The notes below the pieces were generated by a model that had not been told where the DNA came from, did no database searches, and was given only the letters and a program-made list of their open reading frames with translations. Shown here piece by piece: positions 7,513-12,650 of a stretch of 12,650 nt of DNA. Origin of the DNA: SIG447 sp045577075 (GTDB lineage: Bacteria > Bacillota > Clostridia > UMGS1883 > UMGS1540). The stretch lies in contig JAZNHR010000031.1 of assembly GCA_045577075.1 (NCBI GenBank), forward strand, positions 1 to 12,650. Reading direction: 5' to 3'. The number at the start of each line of letters is the position of its first letter. The first letter of the stretch is position 1. A program made the translations under genes and the position numbers.

Positions 7513-8022
7513 TTATCGCAGTCCAATCACGGCTGTGACGGACTTTGTGGGAAGCAGCATAAAGCTTTCCAGTGCCGTTATGCCGATTTTCTCCGCCCCT
7601 AACGCCTTTAAAAGCTGCGGCTGAAGGGATAAGGGATAATCACCGTATCCGGGGCTAAAACGAGAACACGCAGGTAATCCTTCCGGCATATTTTCATCGC
7701 AACACCACTCAATATATGCTGCCGCGCAAGCATCCAGCGCCGCCGCTCGCGCCATGTCTACTGCCTGCGCTTTGCGGATTTCCAAATCTACGCCGTGGCC
7801 TAAGGTTGCCGCAAACAATACGACAGTATGTGCACCGCGAAGGTGGTTTATAATGTCTTTACCCCGTAGGTAGGGTGCAAATGCTTCCGGCGAAAAGCTA
7901 CGCGTCATAATTTTGGGGGCCGCGACCCTCTTCACCGTTTCCATACATTCTGAAACAAGGCGAAGCGTTTGTGTGTCCGCCTCGCCTTGTATGCCTAAAT
8001 ATCGAAGTGCTTCCTTTAGCAT
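7513..8022 (-). CDS. Stand-alone methionine synthase activation-domain protein
   Basis: This 169-aa protein corresponds to the C-terminal reactivation domain of MetH, which binds AdoMet and re-methylates cobalamin when it oxidises to the cob(II)alamin state. The signature is RFSPGYGDYPL at 121-131, matching the RxSPGYGD-type motif of split activation proteins, followed by LPTKSVTAVIG at 157-167. It is shorter than the E. coli domain (about 330 residues), as expected for the minimal stand-alone form known from bacteria such as Thermotoga. It lies between metF (12-base gap) and metH (23-base gap). Its GAGGAG ribosome binding site overlaps the metF stop codon, so the three are very likely co-translated. 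An electron donor, usually a flavodoxin or ferredoxin, is not encoded in this window. Confidence 0.88.
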   Translation of the reverse strand: MLKEALRYLGIQGEADTQTLRLVSECMETVKRVAAPKIMTRSFSPEAFAPYLRGKDIINHLRGAHTVVLFAATLGHGVDLEIRKAQAVDMARAAALDACAAAYIEWCCDENMPEGLPACSRFSPGYGDYPLSLQPQLLKALGAEKIGITALESFMLLPTKSVTAVIGLR

Positions 8023-8034
8023 ATCGCTTACTCC

Positions 8035-8904
8035 TCAGCTTATGATGCTGCTGATGTTTTCTAAAATCTTGCCTGCAATTTCAGGCTTATTCATAGTATA
8101 AATATGAATTCTGCGAACGCCGTTTGAAATAAGGTCAATAATCTGCTCGGTGGCATACGCGATGCCAGCTTGCTTTAGCGCCTCAGGCTTATCGCCGAAT
8201 TTATCCACCATGGCGCGGAATTTCGGCGTAAGCGTCGCGCCGGACATGGCACACATACGCTTTATGGAGCCTGCGGTGGTAACGGGCATAATGCCTGCCG
8301 TGACGGGAACGGAAATATTCTTTGCCGCAAGACGGTAGAGAAAGCTATAGAGCATATTATTATCAAAGAAAAGCTGTGTGACAAGAAAATCTACACCGGC
8401 TTCCACTTTATACAGGAGATTGTCAATATCCTTTTCCTTGTTTGGGTTTTCTACGTGTCCTTCAGGATAACAAGCACCGCCCACGCAAAAGCCGCCGTAT
8501 GCTTTGATTTCGCGAATCAGCTCAAAGGCATACTTATATTCCATGCTCTCTCTATCAAAGGGTTTACCCTTCGGAAAATCACCACGAAGTGCAAGGATAT
8601 TCTGAATGTTATTCTCCTTAAAGCTATCCAGAATTTTAAGAATGACGTCTTTTTTTGCGCCGATACAGGTTAAGTGCGCCAGAACTGTAACGTCAAAATC
8701 GTTTTGAATGGCAGAGGCTACTTCCAAGGCATTTGCCGTATTGCCGCCGCCGGCGCCGTATGTAACGCTCATATACGAAGGCTTTGTTTCTGCAAGCTGA
8801 TGCACAGCCGGCAAAACATCGGACATGGGCACCTCCGGCTTTGGCGGAAAAACCTCCAGAGAAATTACAGTTTCATTTTTTGCAAAAATATCTTTAATAA
8901 ACAT
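8035..8904 (-). CDS. metF: 5,10-methylenetetrahydrofolate reductase
   Basis: A 289-aa FAD-dependent TIM-barrel enzyme that reduces methylene-THF to methyl-THF, the methyl donor for the downstream MetH. Diagnostic motifs: SLEVFPPK at 15-22 with the catalytic-type Glu17, SVTYGAGG at 46-53, ALRGD at 105-109, YPEGH at 146-150, QLFFD at 177-181, GIMP at 204-207 and IHIYTMNKPE near the C terminus. Length is typical of bacterial MetF. The ATG overlaps the ychF stop by one base (TAATG) and there is no clear ribosome binding site, so initiation is probably by translational coupling. No metV-type zinc partner gene is adjacent, which favours a biosynthetic role over a Wood-Ljungdahl role. Confidence 0.95.
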   Translation of the reverse strand: MFIKDIFAKNETVISLEVFPPKPEVPMSDVLPAVHQLAETKPSYMSVTYGAGGGNTANALEVASAIQNDFDVTVLAHLTCIGAKKDVILKILDSFKENNIQNILALRGDFPKGKPFDRESMEYKYAFELIREIKAYGGFCVGGACYPEGHVENPNKEKDIDNLLYKVEAGVDFLVTQLFFDNNMLYSFLYRLAAKNISVPVTAGIMPVTTAGSIKRMCAMSGATLTPKFRAMVDKFGDKPEALKQAGIAYATEQIIDLISNGVRRIHIYTMNKPEIAGKILENISSIIS

Positions 8905-9989
8905 TATACATTAAAGCGGAATACAACCACGTCGCCGTCCTGCATGACGTATTCCTTCCCCTCACTGCGAATAAGTCCTTTTTCTTTTGCGGCAACCGTA
9001 GAGCCGAGTGCCACGAGCTCATCATAGGCAATGACTTCTGCCCGAATAAAGCCCCGTTCAAAATCAGAATGGATTTTGCCTGCGGCACCAGGTGCCTTCG
9101 TTCCTCGCGTAATCGTCCACGCGCGTACTTCTTTCGGACCTGCCGTTAAAAAGCTGATAAGACCAAGAAGCGAATAGCTCTTTTCCACAAGGCGATCAAG
9201 TCCCGATGCGGAAAGCCCCATTTCTTCAAGGAACATCTGCTTTTCTTCGCCAGCAAGGTCTGCAATTTCCTCCTCGATTTTGGCGGAAATAGGAAGCACC
9301 TCGGCTTTTTCTGCCTTGGCAATTTCCATAAGCTCGTCCATATAGGGGTTATTGTGGAGGCCGTCCTCAGAAACGTTTGCCGCATAGATAACCGGTTTTA
9401 TAGTTAACAGGGAGATTTCGCGAAGAATTTCTTCTTCCTCCTCGGTAAACTGCATACTGCGAGCCGGCAGACCTTTTTCAAGGGTTTCGATAATTCTCGA
9501 AAGAAGGTCGGCTTCCACCGCGTACTTCTTATCCCCTGTTTTTACCAGCTTTGCCACGCGGTCATGCCGCTTCGTAACCATTTCAAGGTCGGCAAAAATC
9601 AGTTCGAGGTTAATGGTTTCCGTGTCTCTTTTTGGGCTTACAGAGCCGTCAACGTGAACAATATTGCTGTCATCAAAGCAGCGTACCACGTGGACAATGG
9701 CGTCCACCTCGCGAATATGCGCCAAAAACTTATTACCAAGCCCTTCGCCACGGGATGCACCCTTAACAAGACCTGCAATGTCTACAAATTCAATATAGGC
9801 AGGTGTAAGCTTTTCAGGGTTATACATTTCGGCCAGAACATCCAGCCGCTTATCGGGCACTGCAACCACGCCTACATTCGGCTCTATGGTGCAAAAGGGA
9901 TAGTTTGCCGCCCCTGCGCCTGCATGTGTAATTGCATTAAAAAGTGTACTTTTCCCAACATTTGGGAGCCCCACTATACCAAGTTTCAT
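8904..9989 (-). CDS. ychF: Ribosome-associated ATPase YchF (Obg family)
   Basis: A 361-aa member of the YchF/OLA1 family, a P-loop protein that prefers ATP over GTP and associates with ribosomes. Seen here: Walker A GLPNVGKS at 7-14, DIAGL at 70-74, and NVSE at 205-208 in place of the NKxD guanine-specificity motif, the hallmark that goes with ATP use. A coiled-coil-like insertion spans about 120-190. The C-terminal TGS-type domain (about 280-361) contains FERGFIRAEVI and the ending DGDVVVFRF. Length equals that of E. coli YchF (363 aa). The start is supported by AGGAAGGA 8 bases upstream, overlapping the end of rbgA 14 bases away. Context is translation and ribosome assembly upstream, methionine genes downstream. 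Confidence 0.97.
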   Translation of the reverse strand: MKLGIVGLPNVGKSTLFNAITHAGAGAANYPFCTIEPNVGVVAVPDKRLDVLAEMYNPEKLTPAYIEFVDIAGLVKGASRGEGLGNKFLAHIREVDAIVHVVRCFDDSNIVHVDGSVSPKRDTETINLELIFADLEMVTKRHDRVAKLVKTGDKKYAVEADLLSRIIETLEKGLPARSMQFTEEEEEILREISLLTIKPVIYAANVSEDGLHNNPYMDELMEIAKAEKAEVLPISAKIEEEIADLAGEEKQMFLEEMGLSASGLDRLVEKSYSLLGLISFLTAGPKEVRAWTITRGTKAPGAAGKIHSDFERGFIRAEVIAYDELVALGSTVAAKEKGLIRSEGKEYVMQDGDVVVFRFNV

Positions 9990-10003
9990 CGTTATATTCC
10001 TTC

Positions 10004-10855
10004 CTATTCTTCCGGCTTTTCAAAGGAAATTCTGCCAAGTTTTGCGCTTCGCACTTCATCGATTACGATGCGTGCAGCTCTCTCCGTATCCGGCTCGCCG
10101 CCGCTGACAATAAACTTTCGTCTTTCCGCCACGGCACAAAGCAGCTCGTACCCTTCCATTTCCGATGGATTTTCTATGCCATACCGTGCGGTGATGGCAT
10201 CAGGGTAATTTTCCTTGAGAAAAACGAGCATATGAAAAGCCAGCTCTTCTACGTCAATAATTTCGTCTTTGATAGCACCTGTAAACGCCAGATGCAATCC
10301 TTCCTTCTCCCCTTCAAACTTTTGCCAGAGCATACCGGGCGTGTCGAGCAGTTCATAGCCACTCCGAAGGGTTACCCACTGTTTTCCTGTGGTGACACCC
10401 GGGCGGTCGCCTGTTTTAGCACTGGCCCTGCCGGACATATTATTGATAAAGGTAGATTTGCCAACATTGGGGATACCCGTAATCATCATACGAATGGGAT
10501 GCCCCTGCATATTTTTTTCTTTGCGGCGCAAAAGAAGTGCCTGCAGGGCTTCTTCCACGGCATCAATTATCGTTTTCCAAATTTTTTCATCGCGACTGTT
10601 GACAAAAACGACCTTTTCCTTTTTTTCGGCATACCGCTTTTTCCAAAGGGCATTGACCTGTGGGTCAGCAAGGTCTGCCTTGTTGAGAACCAGCACACGA
10701 GGTTTATTTCCCAGAAGCTTATTCAGATACGGGTTTCGGCTGGAACGGGGGATTCTTGCATCCGCAATTTCCACCACCACATCCGTAAGCTTTAAATTTT
10801 CGGAAATAAGGCGTGCCGTTTTTGCCATATGTCCCGGAAACCATTGTATTTGCAT
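10004..10855 (-). CDS. rbgA: Ribosome biogenesis GTPase RbgA (YlqF)
   Basis: A 283-aa circularly permuted GTPase needed for late 50S subunit assembly in Firmicutes. The motif order shows the permutation: G4 NKAD at 58-61 comes before G1 GIPNVGKS at 127-134, then PGVTT at 152-156 (G2) and DTPG at 171-174 (G3). The N terminus MQIQWFPGHMAK is typical of the family. The open frame continues ten codons further upstream, but that ATG lies inside lepB and family alignment favours the Met at 10853-10855. This start overlaps the lepB stop by one base (TAATG), with only a weak AGG upstream, which suggests translational coupling. The order rplS-lepB-rbgA matches other Firmicutes. Confidence 0.95.
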   Translation of the reverse strand: MQIQWFPGHMAKTARLISENLKLTDVVVEIADARIPRSSRNPYLNKLLGNKPRVLVLNKADLADPQVNALWKKRYAEKKEKVVFVNSRDEKIWKTIIDAVEEALQALLLRRKEKNMQGHPIRMMITGIPNVGKSTFINNMSGRASAKTGDRPGVTTGKQWVTLRSGYELLDTPGMLWQKFEGEKEGLHLAFTGAIKDEIIDVEELAFHMLVFLKENYPDAITARYGIENPSEMEGYELLCAVAERRKFIVSGGEPDTERAARIVIDEVRSAKLGRISFEKPEE

Positions 10856-11421
10856 TACGGGGTACCTATCTCGCCGAGGGGCCAAATTCGAAATGCAGCT
10901 TCGCCGAGTACACGGTCATAGGGAATAAAGCCTACGGCAGCATTTCGGCTGTCAAGGCTTACGGGGCGATTATCGCCCATTACAAACACGTGACCCTCCG
11001 GTACGGTGTACTTTTCTTCACTATAGGGATACACGGAAGAGCTGATATAGGCCTCTTCCTTTTCTTCCCCGTTAATATACAGCGTCACAGACCCTTTTGC
11101 GTCCTTTTTAAACTCTAACGTATCGCCGGGCATGCCAAGGATGCGCTTAATATACGGGGGTTTCTGCTGTGCTTTTGGTGTGCCTTCTTTATTTGGGTCC
11201 ACCACTACAATGTCCCCTGCCTGGGGCTTATACCCGAGGCGAATCATCACGAGGCGCTGTCCGTTGGCAAGCGTTGGGTCCATAGACGTACCGTCAACTC
11301 TAACAATGGTAAAAACAAAATTGCGAAGAATAAGCGTAATGATAACTGCAACTACAATGCAAGCAATCCATTCTAAGATTTCTCTTCCCACGCTTTTCTT
11401 CTCCGTTTGTTCTGCGTTCAT
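10855..11421 (-). CDS. lepB: Signal peptidase I
   Basis: A 188-aa membrane-anchored Ser/Lys protease that removes signal peptides from secreted proteins. One transmembrane helix at about 16-38 is followed by the catalytic Ser46 in GTSMDPTL and the general-base Lys92 in YIKRILGMPGD. The late conserved box GDNR-x3-LDSR is at 149-159. Length fits the Firmicutes SipS type with a single anchor. The frame stays open 63 codons further upstream into rplS, but the ATG at 11421 is chosen because AGGAGG lies 7 bases before it and the N terminus then has the usual short cytoplasmic tail. A strong hairpin terminator sits about 20 bases upstream of the start. Confidence 0.95.
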   Translation of the reverse strand: MNAEQTEKKSVGREILEWIACIVVAVIITLILRNFVFTIVRVDGTSMDPTLANGQRLVMIRLGYKPQAGDIVVVDPNKEGTPKAQQKPPYIKRILGMPGDTLEFKKDAKGSVTLYINGEEKEEAYISSSVYPYSEEKYTVPEGHVFVMGDNRPVSLDSRNAAVGFIPYDRVLGEAAFRIWPLGEIGTP

Positions 11422-11441
11422 ATGAAAACCTCCTGATATTG

Positions 11442-11467
11442 AAAAAGGGACAAAACTGTCCCTTTTT
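11442..11467 (-). terminator. Perfect hairpin terminator between rplS and lepB
   Basis: An 11-bp perfect stem (AAAAAGGGACA with TGTCCCTTTTT) closes a 4-base loop, AAAC on the plus strand. The stem ends in T-runs on both strands, so it could act in either direction. It begins 7 bases after the rplS stop and ends 21 bases before the lepB ATG. Confidence 0.85.
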
Positions 11468-11473
11468 GCTTTC

Positions 11474-11815
11474 TTATAAGCGTTCTTTAACCTTTGCTGC
11501 CTTACCAACTCTGCCACGCAGATAGTAAAGCTTTGCACGGCGTACTTTACCGTGACGAATAACTTCAATTTTGTCAATGTTCGGCGAGTGCAGCGGGAAA
11601 ATCTTTTCAACGCCTACGCCGGAAGCAATACGTCTTACGGTAATGGTTTCGCTGATGCCGCCGTTTTTGCGAGCAATCAGAGTGCCTTCAAACATCTGAA
11701 TTCTTTCTTTGTTTCCTTCTTTGACCTTCAGGTGAAGACGAAGCGTATCACCGATTTCAAGCTTCGGCAGGTCAGTCCGCAGCTGTTCATTCGTAATTGC
11801 GCGAATGGTATCCAT
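11474..11815 (-). CDS. rplS: 50S ribosomal protein L19
   Basis: A 113-aa protein located at the 30S-50S interface of the ribosome. It is recognised across its length: LPKLEIGDTLRLHLKVKEG at 16-34, RIQMFEGTLIARKNGG at 38-53, TVRRIASGVGVEKIFPLHSP at 59-78 and RRAKLYYLRGRVGKAAKVKE near the end. Length is standard (about 115 aa). AGAGG lies 7 bases before the ATG. In many bacteria rplS follows rpsP-rimM-trmD. Here a divergent transporter takes that place and rplS has its own promoter and a folded leader, which points to independent expression, possibly with autoregulation. Confidence 0.98.
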   Translation of the reverse strand: MDTIRAITNEQLRTDLPKLEIGDTLRLHLKVKEGNKERIQMFEGTLIARKNGGISETITVRRIASGVGVEKIFPLHSPNIDKIEVIRHGKVRRAKLYYLRGRVGKAAKVKERL

Positions 11816-11836
11816 TTTGTTTCCTCTCTTTCTTTA

Positions 11837-11876
11837 GGCATTCATGGACACAATATATTGTTCTCAGCGGAATACC
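11837..11876 (-). promoter_or_regulatory. Structured 5' leader of rplS, possible L19 autoregulatory element
   Basis: In the rplS transcript GGUAUUC (11870-11876) can pair with GAAUGCC (11837-11843), including one G-U pair, enclosing a second palindrome ACAAUAUAUUGU (11850-11861). The structure lies between the promoter and the ribosome binding site. L19 leader RNAs are known in low-G+C Gram-positives; whether this one fits that model was not tested. Confidence 0.4.
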
Positions 11877-11893
11877 CATAATCACAATTTGGT

Positions 11894-11922
11894 ATTATAC
11901 CATAGTTTTTTTTGAAATGCAA
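11894..11922 (-). promoter_or_regulatory. Housekeeping promoter of rplS
   Basis: On the minus strand TTGCAT (11917-11922) and a perfect TATAAT (11894-11899) are separated by 17 bases. Expected start is near 11886, giving a leader of about 70 bases. This is the strongest promoter in the window and probably drives rplS and, by readthrough, the genes to metH. Confidence 0.85.
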
Positions 11923-11937
11923 TAGTTTTTTTGAAAT
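11902..11937. repeat. Tandem T-tract direct repeat between divergent promoters
   Basis: ATAG-T8-GAAAT (11902-11918) and ATAG-T7-GAAAT (11922-11937) are near-identical, about 20 bp apart. They contain the -35 regions of both divergent promoters. Phased T-tracts can bend DNA. Confidence 0.6.
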
Positions 11938-11958
11938 TTTATCTAAAAAAGTTATGTT
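11931..11958 (+). promoter_or_regulatory. Candidate promoter of the symporter gene
   Basis: TTGAAA (11931-11936, 5 of 6 consensus) and TATGTT (11953-11958, 4 of 6) are separated by 16 bases. It diverges from the rplS promoter, and the two -35 boxes are only 8 bases apart. Confidence 0.45.
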
Positions 11959-11971
11959 TGCCTCGGAGGCA
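11959..11971. promoter_or_regulatory. 13-bp palindrome, possible operator of the symporter gene
   Basis: TGCCTC-G-GAGGCA is a perfect palindrome around one central base. It directly follows the candidate -10 box and covers the expected start point of the symporter transcript, a classic repressor position. It is GC-rich inside an AT-rich gap. No T-run follows, so it is not a terminator. Confidence 0.4.
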
Positions 11972-12021
11972 TGTTTGAAAACGCCAAAACGTATACTGAC
12001 TTTAGGAAAGGATGTGAAAAT

Positions 12022-12650
12022 ATGACCGCGTGGATACTTGAAAAAAACTCAGCACTCTGTAATTTTCTGTGGGGGCCTTATATGCTGACGCTTTTCTTCT
12101 TTGTGGGCCTTTTGTTTTCCGTCGGTACAGGGTTTTTCCAGATTCGACACATGCCACTTTGGTTTTCTTACACATTTGGCAGATTATTTAAAAAGGAAAA
12201 AAGCGAAAAAGGCAGCATCACACAGTTTCAAGCACTCGCCACTACGCTTGCCGCTACTGTGGGGACAGGAAACATAACAGGCGTTGCTGCCGCCCTCACG
12301 ACAGGCGGACCCGGCGCGATCTTTTGGATGTGGGTTTCGGCTTTCTTTGGAATGATGACTGCCTATGCAGAAAGTGTACTTTCTATATTATATCGGCATA
12401 AAGACAAAAATGGCAGCTATGTGGGTGGTGCTTTTGTATATATGGAAAAAGGGCTGGGTTCTCGTTTCCTTGCAGTTCCCTTTGCGCTTTTCTGCATTTT
12501 AGCGTCTTTCGGCATGGGAAATATGGCACAGATGCATTCCGTTTCCTCTGCCCTGTCCGGCACGTTCGGCATTCCCGTGTTTGTAACGGGGATACTGGGA
12601 AGCATACTTTTGGCGATTGTAATTTCCGGAGGTCTAAAACGAATCGCAAC
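12022..12650 (+). CDS. Sodium:alanine/glycine symporter family protein (3' end outside window)
   Basis: The first 209 codons of a membrane transporter that runs off the right edge. It matches the AgcS/AlsT (DagA) family, which imports alanine or glycine with sodium or protons. Seen here: a first membrane helix at about 18-38, the signature TVGTGNITGVA at 79-89, GGPGAIFWMW at 95-104, GMMTAYAESVL at 110-120 and GGAFVYMEKGLG at 135-146, where many relatives have GGPMYYI. Further helices lie at about 65-90, 98-122, 150-170 and 184-203. The start is chosen for AAAGGA 9 bases upstream. It diverges from rplS across about 200 bases with its own promoter and palindrome. The exact substrate cannot be told from this part. 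Confidence 0.9.
   Translation, partial: MTAWILEKNSALCNFLWGPYMLTLFFFVGLLFSVGTGFFQIRHMPLWFSYTFGRLFKKEKSEKGSITQFQALATTLAATVGTGNITGVAAALTTGGPGAIFWMWVSAFFGMMTAYAESVLSILYRHKDKNGSYVGGAFVYMEKGLGSRFLAVPFALFCILASFGMGNMAQMHSVSSALSGTFGIPVFVTGILGSILLAIVISGGLKRIA

Noticed and set aside
10856..10885. Ten extra N-terminal codons for rbgA
   Set aside because: They lie within lepB, and the family N terminus MQIQWFPGHM begins at 10855.
11422..11610. A 63-codon N-terminal extension of lepB
   Set aside because: It runs through the terminator and the end of rplS. The ATG at 11421 has an ideal ribosome binding site and gives the normal family length.
12383..12649. Minus-strand frames opposite the symporter gene
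   Set aside because: The plus-strand frame has clear AgcS-family motifs; the opposite frames are shadows without ribosome binding sites.

Overview
The window looks like a low-to-medium G+C Gram-positive chromosome, most likely an anaerobic Clostridia (Oscillospiraceae-like) organism. The reasons are the Firmicutes order rplS-lepB-rbgA, strong AGGAGG-type ribosome binding sites, a cobalamin-dependent methionine synthase with a separate activation subunit, an S-layer-homology (SLH) surface protein, and a Cys-rich protein that resembles an uncharacterised clostridial family. The assignment comes from reading the sequence only; no search was run.

Layout. All genes are on the minus strand except the last. 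Positions 1-879 hold the 5' part of a secreted protein with a carbohydrate-binding-type beta-sandwich domain. Positions 1242-3896 encode an 884-aa secreted protein with three SLH repeats at its N terminus. Both have AT-rich upstream regions with promoter-like and operator-like sequences, and a strong terminator lies between them. Positions 4263-5066 encode a 267-aa protein with 20 cysteines and no recognised function; it starts at GTG. Positions 5156-11815 carry a seven-gene same-strand block, read in transcription order: rplS (ribosomal protein L19), lepB (signal peptidase I), rbgA (50S assembly GTPase), ychF (translation-associated ATPase), metF (methylenetetrahydrofolate reductase), a stand-alone methionine synthase activation-domain gene, and metH lacking that domain. 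Divergent from rplS, at 12022 to the right edge, is the start of a sodium:amino-acid symporter gene of the AgcS/AlsT family.

How the genes work together. MetF makes 5-methyl-THF. MetH uses it to methylate homocysteine through a cobalamin cofactor, and the separate 169-aa protein should reactivate oxidised cobalamin using AdoMet. These methionine genes sit at the end of a translation and secretion block with gaps too small for a SAM riboswitch or T-box. The only strong promoter seen for the block is upstream of rplS, and a perfect hairpin terminator lies between rplS and lepB, so downstream expression probably depends on readthrough or an unseen promoter. LepB could process the signal peptides of the two surface proteins at the left end.

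No tRNA, rRNA, CRISPR array, insertion sequence or phage gene was seen. The least explained items are the Cys-rich protein, whose candidate promoter lies inside the preceding gene's terminator hairpin, and the repeat-rich control region upstream of the SLH protein.
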